Positions 53,101 through 61,807 of a stretch of 64,000 nucleotides of DNA are shown here, in pieces; position 1 is the first letter of the stretch; each line of letters starts with the position of its first letter. Source of the DNA: Niveispirillum sp. SYP-B3756 (lineage in GTDB: Bacteria > Pseudomonadota > Alphaproteobacteria > Azospirillales > Azospirillaceae); assembly GCF_009495745.1 (NCBI RefSeq), contig NZ_WIDQ01000003.1:124001-188000 (forward strand). The letters run 5' to 3'. Position numbers and translations under genes: made by a program. The notes under the pieces are model-generated. The model was not told the DNA's origin and searched no databases. It saw nothing but the letters and a program-made list of their open reading frames with translations.

Positions 53101-54184
53101 CATCGAAATCGGCAAAGGTCAGCATCCCGCTGGCCGGGGGCTGCGGCAAGGCCAGACGGCTGGGTCGGGGCGACGGCAAGGGGGCCGCCGTCACCGGCTT
53201 GTCTTTAACGACAGGGGCAGCGTCGCCGCTTGTTACACCCTCCGACGGCAAAGGCGGTTCCGGTGCCGGTTGTCCCGATACCGGTGGGCGCATCAGTCCC
53301 GGCGTCGGCATGGTGGCTGCCGGTGGCGGGGGAAGCGGATTTGATCCCGCCGTCGGCAGTGCTGCTTCAGGCATGGGAAGCGGCTGGGCCGCTGGTGTGC
53401 CGGTGGCCGGCGGCGTGACGACTGGCACTGTCGGCGCGGCGGGACCCGGTGCCGGGGCTGCGGGGATCAGCGGTCCTGGCAAGGGGTTCCCTGCTGGGGC
53501 CGGCATCGGTGCCGGTTCCGGCAGGAGCGGGGCCGGTAGGGTGGCGGTGCCCTGTGCCGCCGGCGGCTGAGGCCCTGTTGCCGCTGCTGGTGATGGCGTT
53601 GTCGGCAAGGGTGTTGGCGCTGTGGCGGCCGGTTGCGACGGGCTGCCGCCGCTCTTTGACAGGCCCAACAGCGTGGCCAGCGTCTCCGCATCCCGGTCCG
53701 GCGGTGGGGCTTGAGCGCCGGTTGCGCGCGTCGGGGGCGGCAGCACCACCACCGCCGGCAGCACCGCGCCCTGGATGATCAAGGGCAGGGGAGGCTGTGG
53801 TGTGACGGCGGGTGCTGGAACCGGCAGGGGTGCTGTTGTCACCGGCTGCGGGGCGGCCCCGGTGGCTGGCGGTGGCGGGGCCAGGGCGGTGGCGCGGGGG
53901 GCACTGCCCGGCACACTCACCGGAATTTGCAAGGTCACCGGCCGGTCGGTAGGCAGGCGCACCGGGGTTTCCAGCCGCACATCCCCGGCGGCCGTGCGCA
54001 GGGTGGCTTCGCCATCCTGCTGATCCACCACCATGCCGGAAAGCACAACGGCGCGGTCCAACCGCGCCAGCCGTTCCGGCACACGGGCCAGGGTGACCTC
54101 CGCCAGGGGCGCCAGATTGGGGCCGCTGCCACCGGCGGCACTCCCGGCAGCATTGCCAAGGGAAGGCAGGGATGGCCCCGTCAT
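50192..54184 (-). CDS. FliK-like flagellar protein with ten 54-residue repeats
   Basis: A 1330-residue protein. Residues 1-95 are structured (RLARLDRAVVLSGMVVDQQD), then about 930 residues are almost entirely Pro/Ala-rich, with ten copies of a 54-residue unit containing ALPDGNAEPVLEARLRGAQP and TPRPTLPNPPAG. The last 300 residues are ordered: a beta part (SVRILAVAEPILEKLPPNA, DLPPGTALTVVLD) and a C-terminal domain (LLDLSFSRLGPMQLDGLVRPGRLDLMIRTLDLLPAGLRQGIGELFRDNLETVGFAG) that resembles the FliK hook-length control C-domain. Position directly behind flhG supports a flagellar role. Family identity is inferred, not certain. Confidence 0.65.
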   Translation of the reverse strand: MTGPSLPSLGNAAGSAAGGSGPNLAPLAEVTLARVPERLARLDRAVVLSGMVVDQQDGEATLRTAAGDVRLETPVRLPTDRPVTLQIPVSVPGSAPRATALAPPPPATGAAPQPVTTAPLPVPAPAVTPQPPLPLIIQGAVLPAVVVLPPPTRATGAQAPPPDRDAETLATLLGLSKSGGSPSQPAATAPTPLPTTPSPAAATGPQPPAAQGTATLPAPLLPEPAPMPAPAGNPLPGPLIPAAPAPGPAAPTVPVVTPPATGTPAAQPLPMPEAALPTAGSNPLPPPPAATMPTPGLMRPPVSGQPAPEPPLPSEGVTSGDAAPVVKDKPVTAAPLPSPRPSRLALPQPPASGMLTFADFDAAPPSQPVPRPANPVAAIRTYVGENAQATTAPANTAAPPPLLRGEPQRPAAPSLFGQISPSPRATAEVIPPPATSQPSQPVSPAPPAGETVADAPLETGSGRPAAAPPAPSIGAAPRPTLPNPPAGPAPGPPQQTHSVLPDGSAAPVIEARLRATQPPAPPTTPPISPIPRPTLPVSPAGPVPTVPQQPAQALPEGNAEPAMEARLRGAQPPAPPTAPPIAPIPRPTLPNPPPVPTAPQQPARALPDGNAEPVLEARLRGAQPPAPPTAPPIGPTPRPTLPNPPPGPLPATPQQPAQALPDGNAAPVMEARLRGAQPPAPPTAPPIGPTPRPTLPNPPAGPVPTVPQQPAQALPEGNAEPVLEARLRGAQPPAPPTAPPIGPTPRPTLPNPPPGPLPATPQQPARALPDGNAEPVMEARLRGAQPTAPPTAPPIGPTPRPTLPNPPAGPVPTAPQQPAQALPDGNAEPVMEARLRGAQPPAPPTAPPIGPTLRPTLPNPPAGPVPATPQQPARALPEGNAAPVMEARLRGAQPPAPPTAPPIGPTPRPTLPNPPAGPVPTAPQQPARALPDGSAEPVLEARLRGAQPPAPPTAPPIGPTPRPTLPNPPAGPPPATPHQPARALPDGNAEPVLEARLRGASPPGPPTAPPISPVPSPSPPPVPLRHGQNLSVRILAVAEPILEKLPPNALPATLMGSTSQGQPVLSTPQGMLVLKGQTDLPPGTALTVVLDVPSPVEAGPTMLPPLDPRQGQDWPAMKEVMAMLAATDPVLARHLAQTILPQPNKRLTTNLTFFLAALRGGDAAGWLGGDAVDSLERRGGGRLLAQLREDFQAVARQAAEPTPEGWRNMAIPFGPPEQVGRMQLAVRNALDGEEKTGDGGEEKGKAQRFLLDLSFSRLGPMQLDGLVRPGRLDLMIRTLDLLPAGLRQGIGELFRDNLETVGFAGTIGFQTGAHRWAKVQTGRQGPSRRV
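51140..52760. repeat. tandem 162-bp coding repeats (ten units)
   Basis: Ten units of 162 bp (one is 153 bp) lie head to tail within the FliK-like gene. The landmark GCTTCCAATACC or GCTTCCATCACC recurs at 51201, 51363, 51525 and so on every 162 bp. Unit-to-unit differences are mostly a few substitutions, so the array has grown by recent duplication and is likely to vary in length between strains. The unit length is a multiple of three, so changes keep the frame. Confidence 0.9.
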
Positions 54185-54203
54185 GGTGCCCCCCCCCTTT
54201 GGG

Positions 54204-54995
54204 TCAGCCGACAGTCAGGCGCTGAGCCAGCGCCATGATATCCTGGGCGGCATCAGAGGTAGGGGAACGCACCAGCAGCGGTGTCTGTGTCTTGATGCTT
54301 TCCCGTACCTTCATGTCGCGGCGGATCACCCCGGCCAGTTGCGGGCTTTTGCCCAGGAACTTGCGGCAGGCGGCCAGCAGCGTCTCGTAGGTCTTGTTCC
54401 CCTCATTGCGGGTCTGCGCCATGTTTACCACAACGCGCAGATCGGCCAGCGGGTTGGCCTGATAGGAGAGCTTCAGGAAGGCATAGGCATCGGTGATGCT
54501 GGTCGGCTCATCCGTCGTCACCACCAGGGAGACGCCGGCCGGGCCGGAGAAGGTGCGGACATTGCGGTCCACGCCGGCGCCCAGATCGATCACCACATTG
54601 TCATAGCTGCGCGCCATGTCGGTCAGATCATTGCGCAATTGGGACAATTTTGCCGGGGGAAGATTTGCCAGGCTGCCGGAACCGGAGCGGCCGGCAATAA
54701 TGTCGAACCCGCCTTCCGGGTAACGGGTGGTGGACCCGGCCAGCGTCACCACCCCGTCAATCACCTGTCCCAGATCGCGCTTGGGCATCAGGCCCAACTG
54801 GATATCCACGTTGGCCAGGCCCAGATCGCCGTCGAACAGCAGGGTCTTGCGGCCCAGCTTGGTCAGCGCGTGCGAAAGGGTGATGGAAAAGAAGGTCTTG
54901 CCGACCCCGCCCTTGCCGCTGGCAACGGCAAAAATGTTCCGCTGTCGCAAGGGCGTGACATTGGCGGGAACGGCCATGCTGGTGAAGTCGCTCAT
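54204..54995 (-). CDS. flhG: MinD/ParA-like ATPase FlhG (FleN)
   Basis: A 263-residue P-loop ATPase with the deviant Walker A SGKGGVGKT (residues 26-34), the switch DGDLGLANVDIQLG and YDNVVIDLGAGVD. FlhG limits flagellar number and works against FlhF at the pole. It follows flhF, with a four-base ATGA overlap. The very N-terminal helix has no DQAxxLR motif that I can see, so coupling to FlhF GTPase activation may differ; this should be checked by alignment. Confidence 0.93.
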   Translation of the reverse strand: MSDFTSMAVPANVTPLRQRNIFAVASGKGGVGKTFFSITLSHALTKLGRKTLLFDGDLGLANVDIQLGLMPKRDLGQVIDGVVTLAGSTTRYPEGGFDIIAGRSGSGSLANLPPAKLSQLRNDLTDMARSYDNVVIDLGAGVDRNVRTFSGPAGVSLVVTTDEPTSITDAYAFLKLSYQANPLADLRVVVNMAQTRNEGNKTYETLLAACRKFLGKSPQLAGVIRRDMKVRESIKTQTPLLVRSPTSDAAQDIMALAQRLTVG

Positions 54996-56002
54996 GCGTG
55001 CGTCCCCGTTTGTTTGGTGCGCCGTTCGTCGGCCTGCAGTTCCGGCATCATCATCTTGGCTAAAATGGTTGGCGTCAGGGGGATCAGCCCATCGGCTACT
55101 TTCGTCGTCGCGCTGACATCTGCAAAAGCCAGGCCAGCCCCATGGGCAGCGGCCAGCAGGCTGCCGTAACGGCGGGCCATGTCCAATCTGGTGGAGAGCA
55201 GGCGCTTGGCACCGATCTGGCGGAAGGCCAGCGCCATATCCACCGCCTCCACCGGGTCCAGCCCGGCCGGCATCACCAGTACCGGTTCCATGTCGGCGGC
55301 GACCAGGAAGTCGCGCAAATCCTTCATGTCATTGGCATTATAGGGGTTGCGCCCGGCACTGTCGACCAGCACCTGTTCCATGCCGCGCGACACGTCCAGC
55401 GCATCGGCCAGTGCGGTGGGGTCTTCCACCGTTATCAGACGCAGCTTCAACACCCGGGTGAAGGCTTGCAACTGCTCAATGCCCCCGGCACGGATCGTAT
55501 CGGTCGAAATCACCCCAACGGGACGTTTCTGCAGGGCACAACGGGCGCAGAGCTTGGCCACTGTCAGGGTCTTACCACCGCCCGGCGGCCCCACCAGCAT
55601 GATGGGCCGGGTGGCCCGGCCATCAGGCAAGGGCTGGAAATGGAACACACTGTCCAACGCGGCCGCCAGGGCCGACAAAGGATCGCGGGCATCCGTGTCG
55701 GACAATGTATCCATCATCCGCTGGTTCAACTCCGCCGGCACCCCATGGCGCAGCAGGGCCTCAGAAACGATATCAACCGGGTCGGGAGCCGTCGGTTCAG
55801 CGAAACGCAGTGGGCTTTGTGATGCCTGAATGGCGGGGTGGGGGGCCAGAATGCCCTCATCCTCCTCAATCGCCGCGGTGACGCGGACGCCCACACCTTC
55901 CTCTTCCCGCGTGGCCACGATGATGGCGTCATCGCCCAGCACCTCGCGGACCAGGCGCATGGCGTCCTGCATTGTCGGCGCGTGGAACGATTTCAGCCGC
56001 AT
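54992..56002 (-). CDS. flhF: SRP-type GTPase FlhF
   Basis: A 336-residue GTPase that marks the flagellar pole. After the family start MRLKSFHAPTMQDAMRLVRE comes a variable part (about 40-110), then the NG-like domain with P-loop GPPGGGKT (138-145), VISTDTIRAGGIEQLQAF, and VDSAGRNPYN where the usual DTAGR is DSAGR. TKVADGLIPL is the end-of-domain motif. It lies between flhA and flhG. Confidence 0.93.
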   Translation of the reverse strand: MRLKSFHAPTMQDAMRLVREVLGDDAIIVATREEEGVGVRVTAAIEEDEGILAPHPAIQASQSPLRFAEPTAPDPVDIVSEALLRHGVPAELNQRMMDTLSDTDARDPLSALAAALDSVFHFQPLPDGRATRPIMLVGPPGGGKTLTVAKLCARCALQKRPVGVISTDTIRAGGIEQLQAFTRVLKLRLITVEDPTALADALDVSRGMEQVLVDSAGRNPYNANDMKDLRDFLVAADMEPVLVMPAGLDPVEAVDMALAFRQIGAKRLLSTRLDMARRYGSLLAAAHGAGLAFADVSATTKVADGLIPLTPTILAKMMMPELQADERRTKQTGTHA

Positions 56003-56084
56003 ACTACCCCTGCTTTCCGGGCTGCCCGGTTACGGCCATAAGGCCCTGTCCGGTCACCCAATCCGATCATTATACGCGGCCCCA

Positions 56085-58199
56085 TCATATTTGGCCCAGA
56101 GTCTTGATCTTCGCCTTGGGATGAATCTCATTTTGCGACATCACCACCGTGGCCGGCCGGAACCGCTCAATGATGGAGCGGACGAAGGGCCGGATCGCCG
56201 GTGATGTCAACAATACCGGTGCTTCGCCCTGCATGGCGAATTTCTCGAAGGTCTGGCGCACGGCGGTGATGAATTGCTGCAACCGCGACGGCGCCATGGC
56301 CAATTGCCGGTCATCGCCTTCCTGGACGATGCTTTCAGCAAAGGCCTGTTCCCATTCCGGCGACAGGGTCACCAGCGGGATATAGCCCAGATCATTGGTG
56401 TTGGAGTCGGAGATTTGCCGCGCCAGCCGTGCCCGCACATGTTCGGTAATCTGGGTCATGTTGCGGGTATAGGCCGTGGCCTCCGCCACCCCTTCCAGGA
56501 TGGTCGGCAAGTCACGCACGGAGACGCGTTCGCCCAGCAGATTCTGCATCACCCGCTGCAGCCCGCCAATATTGATATGGCCCGGCACGACATCGGCCAC
56601 CAGCTTCTGGTGTTCCTTACCCATTTCGTCCAGCAGCTTCTGCATCTCCGCATAGGAGAGCAGGTCGGCCATATTATCCTTGATCACCTCGGTCAGATGG
56701 GTGGTCAGCACGGTGGGCGGGTCGACCACCGTATAGCCCTTGAACAGGGCCTCTTCCCGATAGGCCATGTCGATCCACATGGCCGGCAGGCCGAAGGTCG
56801 GCTCCGTCGTTGCCTCACCGGGCAGGGAGATGCGGTCGCCGCGCGGGTCCATGCAGAGCAACATGTTCGGCCGGATATCGCCCCGGCCCGCTTCAATCTC
56901 CTTGATGCGGATCAGATAGGTGTTGGGCGGCAGTTGCAGATTATCCTGGATACGCACGGCCGGCATGATGATGCCGATTTCGCCGGCCAATTGCCGGCGC
57001 AGCCCCTTGATCTGGTCGGTCAGCCGATGGCCGGCTTCCGTATTGATCAGCGACAGCAGACCATAGCCCAGCTCCAGCCGTACCAGATCGATGGCCAGCG
57101 CGGTGGCAATCGGTTCTTCTGCTGGCGGGGCGGGGGCGGCGGCCTGCGCTTCCTGCTTAGCCTCCAGCGCCTGCTTCATCAGGCGGGAACGCGGCAGGAA
57201 ATAGGCCCCCGCCGCCAAACCGATGGCCAGCAGCCCGAAGGAGATTTTCGGCATCCCCGGCAACATGCCGACGGCCAGCACCACCGCTGCCGTCAGGCCC
57301 AGGGCGGTGGGATAGAAGGTCAACTGCCCGACCACCGCCTTGTCGGTGGAACCGGTTGAACCGGATTTCGACACCATCAGACCGGCGGCCAGCGACACCA
57401 GCAGCGCCGGGATCTGCGAGACCAGACCATCGCCCACGGTCAGCAGCGTATAGCTGGCACCGGCCTGGGTGAAGGTCATGCCCTTCTGGGCAATACCGAT
57501 GATCATACCGACAATGATATTGAGGAAGGTAATGACCAGACCGGCCACCGCGTCACCGCGCACGAATTTGGAGGCACCGTCCATGGCGCCGAAGAACTGG
57601 CTTTCATCCTCCAGTTCCTTACGTCGCCGCCGCGCCTCCCCCTCATCGATCAGGCCGGCTGACAGGTCGGCATCGATGGCCATCTGCTTGCCGGGCATGG
57701 CATCCAGGGTGAAACGGGCCGCCACTTCGGCGATACGGCCGGAACCCTTGGTGATAACGCTGAAATTCACCAGCATCAGGATACCGAACACCGTGACGCC
57801 GATGATGAAATTGCCACCCATGATGAATCTGCCGAACGTCTGGATGACGTGACCGGCAGCCGCCGCCCCATTATGCCCCTCGCCCAGGATCAACCGGGTC
57901 GATGCCAGGTTAAGCGACAGGCGCAGCATGGTGGAGACGAGCAGGATGGTGGGGAAGCTGCTGAATTCCAACGGCTTCTGAATCGACAGCACCACCATCA
58001 GGATCAGGATGGAAAAACCGAAAGAGATGGTAAGGCCCACGTCCAGCAGGAAGGTGGGCAGCGGAATGATCAGCACGACCACGATGGTCAGAATGCCCAG
58101 CGCGAATCCCACCTCGCCGCGCTTCACCGCTTCAACGGTAAGGCGCAGGGCATCCTTGGTAGAGCCCAAGGGGGATTGCTGTTGCGGCTGGTCGGTCAT
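56085..58199 (-). CDS. flhA: flagellar type III export gate protein FlhA
   Basis: A 704-residue export gate protein. The N-terminal half has about eight membrane segments with FSILILMVVLSIQKPLEFSSFPTILL and the FHIPEP-like loop region GRIAEVAARFTLDAMPGKQMAIDADLSAGLI. The C-terminal cytoplasmic part (from about 350) carries IRLKEIEAGRGDIRPNMLL-like sequence and the TRNMTQITEHVRARLARQI helix. It receives export substrates for the flagellum. Length and motifs are normal. Confidence 0.95.
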   Translation of the reverse strand: MTDQPQQQSPLGSTKDALRLTVEAVKRGEVGFALGILTIVVVLIIPLPTFLLDVGLTISFGFSILILMVVLSIQKPLEFSSFPTILLVSTMLRLSLNLASTRLILGEGHNGAAAAGHVIQTFGRFIMGGNFIIGVTVFGILMLVNFSVITKGSGRIAEVAARFTLDAMPGKQMAIDADLSAGLIDEGEARRRRKELEDESQFFGAMDGASKFVRGDAVAGLVITFLNIIVGMIIGIAQKGMTFTQAGASYTLLTVGDGLVSQIPALLVSLAAGLMVSKSGSTGSTDKAVVGQLTFYPTALGLTAAVVLAVGMLPGMPKISFGLLAIGLAAGAYFLPRSRLMKQALEAKQEAQAAAPAPPAEEPIATALAIDLVRLELGYGLLSLINTEAGHRLTDQIKGLRRQLAGEIGIIMPAVRIQDNLQLPPNTYLIRIKEIEAGRGDIRPNMLLCMDPRGDRISLPGEATTEPTFGLPAMWIDMAYREEALFKGYTVVDPPTVLTTHLTEVIKDNMADLLSYAEMQKLLDEMGKEHQKLVADVVPGHINIGGLQRVMQNLLGERVSVRDLPTILEGVAEATAYTRNMTQITEHVRARLARQISDSNTNDLGYIPLVTLSPEWEQAFAESIVQEGDDRQLAMAPSRLQQFITAVRQTFEKFAMQGEAPVLLTSPAIRPFVRSIIERFRPATVVMSQNEIHPKAKIKTLGQI

Positions 58200-58253
58200 G
58201 CCGGTTCGATCATTCTGCTTGGCAATTGTTTACTCAATTCCATCAACGAGGGT

Positions 58254-59756
58254 TCAACCAAGGGCTTCTGATTCCACGCCACTGGCCGGCGGCGGTACGG
58301 CGATACCGCCTTCGCTATATTCCTTCAGCTTGTTGCGCAGGGTGCGGATGGAGATGCCCAGGATATTGGCCGCGTGGGTGCGGTTGCCCAGGGTATGTTT
58401 CAAGGTGTCGATGATTAGGTCACGTTCCACATCTGCCACTGTGCGGCCCACCAGCGGGCGGGTGGCACTCTCCCCGGTAGGGATCACCGGGGCGGGCTGG
58501 GGCTGGGGCGGCTGATAGGTGGGTTGCGGTTGATAGGGGTTGGGCTGATAGGCCGGCGGCGGTGTATAGCCGCCGGCATTGCCATAGCTGGCGGCCGCAC
58601 GGGCCGCAGCCGGGGCCACTGGTGGGGCGGCGGCGGCCGGGGCAGTATAGCTGGGTTCCGCGCCGGTCAGCAGGATGGCTTCCGGCCCGATCTCCGTCCC
58701 CCGCGACAGCAGAACGGCGCGGTGCATGGTATTTTCCAGCTCCCGCACATTGCCGCGCCAATGATGGCCCTGCAACATGGTCATGGCCTGGGCCCCGACA
58801 TTGCGCTGGGGCAGCCCGTTGGCTTCGGAATATTTGGCGGCGAAATGCTGGGCCAGCAGGGCGACGTCGGCCGGCCGTTCGCGCAGGGGCGGCAGGTTCA
58901 GGCTGACAACGTTCAGGCGGAAATAAAGATCCTCGCGGAACCGGCCGGCTTTGGCCTCCGACAGCATGTCGCGGTTGGAGGTGGCCAGGATGCGGATATC
59001 CACCTTCACCGGCTGGTTGCCGCCCACCCGGTCGATCACCCGTTCCTGAATGGCGCGCAGCAGCTTGGCCTGCAGGCGCAAATCCATCTCGCTGATTTCA
59101 TCCAGCAGCAGGGTGCCACCATTGGCCTCCTCGAACTTGCCGATGCGGCGGGCGACGGCACCAGTGAAGGCGCCCTTTTCATGCCCGAACAGTTCGGATT
59201 CCAGCAGGTTTTCCGGGATGGCCGCGCAATTGACGGAGACGAAGGGTGCATTTGCCCGCCGGCTCTTGCGATGCAGGTAGCGCGCCATCAGCTCCTTACC
59301 CGTACCGCTTTCCCCGGTGATCAGCACCGAGGCGTCCGACGGGGCGATCTGGTCGGCCATGGCCAGGGCGGCAGCCATGGCGGGGTCGCGGCTGACAATG
59401 GCGTGGCTTTCCTCCGCCACCGCCTCCAGCACGGCGGCGATCAGGTTGGCATCCGGAGGCAGGGGGATATATTCCTTGGCGCCGGCGCGGATGGCGCGCA
59501 CGGCGGCCTGGGCGTCGGTGCCCACACCACAGGCTACCACCGGCACGGCGAACCGTTCATTCTTCAACTGATCGACCAGCATACCGACGTCAAGCTTGAC
59601 GTCGATCATCACCAGATCGGCACCCTGACCACCCCGCAGCGCATTCATGGCGCCGTCGATGCTGTCGGTATGCGCCACCTTCGCGCCCTTCTGCAGCGCG
59701 ATCTTCCCGGCAGCACTGATATAGCCTTCCAGCGTTCCAACGATCAGTAGACGCAT
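58254..59756 (-). CDS. flbD: sigma-54-dependent flagellar regulator FlbD
   Basis: A 500-residue activator of sigma-54 promoters. The N-terminal receiver-like part lacks the acidic pocket (IVGTLEG where DD is expected), although D52 is present. The AAA+ domain has Walker A GESGTGKE (148-155), GAFTGA (195-200) and Walker B LLLDE. Residues about 370-430 are a Pro/Gln/Tyr-rich linker (YQPNPYQPQPTYQPPQPQP). The C-terminus has a Fis-type helix-turn-helix (THAANILGISIRTLRNKL). This is the layout of FlbD, which is controlled by protein contact rather than phosphorylation. The position between motA and flhA agrees. Confidence 0.93.
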   Translation of the reverse strand: MRLLIVGTLEGYISAAGKIALQKGAKVAHTDSIDGAMNALRGGQGADLVMIDVKLDVGMLVDQLKNERFAVPVVACGVGTDAQAAVRAIRAGAKEYIPLPPDANLIAAVLEAVAEESHAIVSRDPAMAAALAMADQIAPSDASVLITGESGTGKELMARYLHRKSRRANAPFVSVNCAAIPENLLESELFGHEKGAFTGAVARRIGKFEEANGGTLLLDEISEMDLRLQAKLLRAIQERVIDRVGGNQPVKVDIRILATSNRDMLSEAKAGRFREDLYFRLNVVSLNLPPLRERPADVALLAQHFAAKYSEANGLPQRNVGAQAMTMLQGHHWRGNVRELENTMHRAVLLSRGTEIGPEAILLTGAEPSYTAPAAAAPPVAPAAARAAASYGNAGGYTPPPAYQPNPYQPQPTYQPPQPQPAPVIPTGESATRPLVGRTVADVERDLIIDTLKHTLGNRTHAANILGISIRTLRNKLKEYSEGGIAVPPPASGVESEALG

Positions 59757-59811
59757 CGTCCTTACCCTCTTGCCGGTCGGTTCGGCCTAATCGAACAGTC
59801 ACACATCAAAC

Positions 59812-60702
59812 TCAGTCGAAGCTGCTGATCCGAAGATCGGGGGGCAGCATCGTATTGATCAGCATTTCCAGGCGGCGCGGATTTTCCTGCCGCGCCACCG
59901 ATCCCGCCGCCAGCAGATAGAGCCCATCCACCAGGGCTTCGCGTTCTGCATTGCGGTCGATCTTGGCCGCCAGCGGGGATAGCACCATGCTGCCCAAAAT
60001 GGCACCATAGAAGGTGGTGATCAGCGCCACCGCCATGGCCGGCCCCACCGATGATGGGTCGGACAGGTTGCCCAGCATCTGCACCAGCCCCACCAGCGTG
60101 CCGATCAGCCCCATGGCCGGCGCCACCTCTGCCGCTCGGCGCAGCACGGCTGCAGCCATGCGGGCGCGGACCATGTTGGCCTCAATCTCCGTGCGCAGGA
60201 TGCGTTCGGCATCATCGGCCGGCAACCCGTCGACGATCAGTTCCACCGCCCGGTGCAGCACCGGCCAGCCCTTTGTCGCCGCCGCCAGCGGGTGCAGCGA
60301 CAGGGGACCGTTACGCCGCGCATGATCGGCCAGCGACAGGGCCGTGCGGGCGGCTGAGGCCACATCGGGCGTGCTGGCCACCATGGTGCGGCCAATGGCC
60401 TGTGCCGCCGCCCGTATGTCGGGCACGGAGAAGGAGATGGTGGTGACCGCCGTCGTTCCCCCCAGCACAATCAGCACAGAGGTCAGATCGAAAAAGGCAC
60501 CGGCACCGCCCCCAAGGGCGAGCGCACCGATAATCAGCAGCAGAGCCGCGCCCAGACCCAGTATGGTGGCCAGATCCAGCCGCCGGCGCAGGCGCGGCAG
60601 GGGCGGCGGCCGGGTTGGCCGCGCACCGGCATCCCCAGCCGGTGGGCTGCTGGCGGGGGCCGGTGCCCCGGCGCGTGGTTGGGCGGCGCTGCGGTCGCTC
60701 AT
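59812..60702 (-). CDS. motA: flagellar stator protein MotA/PomA-like
   Basis: A 296-residue protein of the MotA/ExbB superfamily. A Pro/Ala-rich N-terminal tail (about 1-38) is followed by membrane segments, the cytoplasmic charged region (residues 90-180) and the stator signature GLIGTLVGLVQMLGNL and ITTFYGAILGSMVLSPLAAKI. The region has the Pro residues of motor stators. MotB is not in the window. Its ATG overlaps the stop of fliN (ATGA), so it is co-expressed with the switch protein. Confidence 0.88.
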   Translation of the reverse strand: MSDRSAAQPRAGAPAPASSPPAGDAGARPTRPPPLPRLRRRLDLATILGLGAALLLIIGALALGGGAGAFFDLTSVLIVLGGTTAVTTISFSVPDIRAAAQAIGRTMVASTPDVASAARTALSLADHARRNGPLSLHPLAAATKGWPVLHRAVELIVDGLPADDAERILRTEIEANMVRARMAAAVLRRAAEVAPAMGLIGTLVGLVQMLGNLSDPSSVGPAMAVALITTFYGAILGSMVLSPLAAKIDRNAEREALVDGLYLLAAGSVARQENPRRLEMLINTMLPPDLRISSFD

Positions 60703-61028
60703 GACCGGTCCGTCTTGATGATTTCGGTCATGGTGACGCCCAGCCGGTCTTCCACCACCACCACCTCGCCACGGGCAACCAGCCGGTTGTTCACATAAAT
60801 ATCAATGGCTTCACCAACCTTGCGGTCCAACTCCACCACGGCCCCCTTGTTCAGCCGCATCAGGGTGCTGACCTGCATGTTGGTTTTGCCCAGCACGGCG
60901 GAAATCTGCACCGGGATGTCGTAGACGGATTCCAGATCCTTGACGACGGGCAATGCCTCCAGTTCGCCGCCGCCATTGCCGCGATTGCCATCGAACTCGT
61001 TCAGGCTCATATCGTCTTTTGCCGCCAT
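60699..61028 (-). CDS. fliN: flagellar motor switch protein FliN
   Basis: A 109-residue protein ending in a complete SpoA domain: VYDIPVQISAVLGKTNMQVSTLMRLNKGAVVELDRKVGEAIDIYVNNRLVARGEVVVVEDRLGVTMTEI. This forms the lower C-ring that sets rotation direction. GGGATCAAG before the ATG at 61028 gives a good ribosome site; a further ATG at 61052 would add eight residues. The N-terminus has a short Gly/Asn-rich stretch. Confidence 0.93.
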   Translation of the reverse strand: MAAKDDMSLNEFDGNRGNGGGELEALPVVKDLESVYDIPVQISAVLGKTNMQVSTLMRLNKGAVVELDRKVGEAIDIYVNNRLVARGEVVVVEDRLGVTMTEIIKTDRS

Positions 61029-61078
61029 CTTGATCCCAATTTGTTCCGGCATTACCGGTAACGTTTCTCTCTACCCGC

Positions 61079-61789
61079 TCAGGCCGCCTGGGCCGGACCG
61101 CCCGGCATCTGCAGCAACCCATCCCCGGCGATCCGCTCGATTTCTGCCCAAAGGCCGTTTACATCCCGCTCCGCCCCGCCGGCAGTCCAGTCGGCCTTCA
61201 CATCCATCTCATGCAGTTTCGGGTCGGCCAGCACAGTGACCTGCCCGGCAAAACCATGCCGCAGGGCCATATCACCGATCTTGCCCCGCAGTTCCTCAAA
61301 CCAGCGTTCATGGACGCGGAAGACCAGTTTCGGCTCTTCCGCCAGCTCTTCCAGAAAGCTGGCGATGACTGTTTCAATCTCGACCAACCCGTCGCGCGCC
61401 ACCAGACCGGGCCAGAGCTTGCGGATGATGGCCAGCACCAGCCGGCTGGTATTCTGGCGCCGCAGCGCCGTTTCCTGGTTCTGCACCGCCAGCAGCTGAC
61501 CAAGGGCGGCTTCCACCGCGCGCAAGGCCGCCGATAATTCCTGCTGGGCGGCGGTTTCCGCCTCCTGCATCCCCTGGACGCGGCCTTCCTGCAGGGCGGC
61601 CGCCCGCGCCTGCTCCCGCGCCATCCGCACCTGCGCCTGCAGCTCCTCCACGGAGAAGGTGGGCGGCGGCGGCGGGGGTGGGGGTGCCGGCGGCAGTTCC
61701 GGCTCGGGCTCCGGCTCGGGTGCGGCCAGAGCGGGCGGCGCACCATCGTCGAAATCCTGGTCGAAGACGAATTTTTTGATTGTTGCCAT
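61079..61789 (-). CDS. fliH: flagellar export regulator FliH
   Basis: A 236-residue FliH: a Pro/Glu-rich N-terminal half (residues 18-45, EPEPEPELPPAPPPPPPPP), a long helix (about 48-100, rich in Ala, Gln and Glu) and a C-terminal FliI-binding domain (LVLAIIRKLWPGLVARDGLVEIETVIASFLEELAEEPKLVFRVHERW). FliH delivers the export ATPase FliI to the export gate. fliI is not next to it. The gene lies directly after fliF, without fliG between. Confidence 0.85.
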   Translation of the reverse strand: MATIKKFVFDQDFDDGAPPALAAPEPEPEPELPPAPPPPPPPPTFSVEELQAQVRMAREQARAAALQEGRVQGMQEAETAAQQELSAALRAVEAALGQLLAVQNQETALRRQNTSRLVLAIIRKLWPGLVARDGLVEIETVIASFLEELAEEPKLVFRVHERWFEELRGKIGDMALRHGFAGQVTVLADPKLHEMDVKADWTAGGAERDVNGLWAEIERIAGDGLLQMPGGPAQAA

Positions 61790-61807
61790 GGGCTGACTCT
61801 ATCTGCC

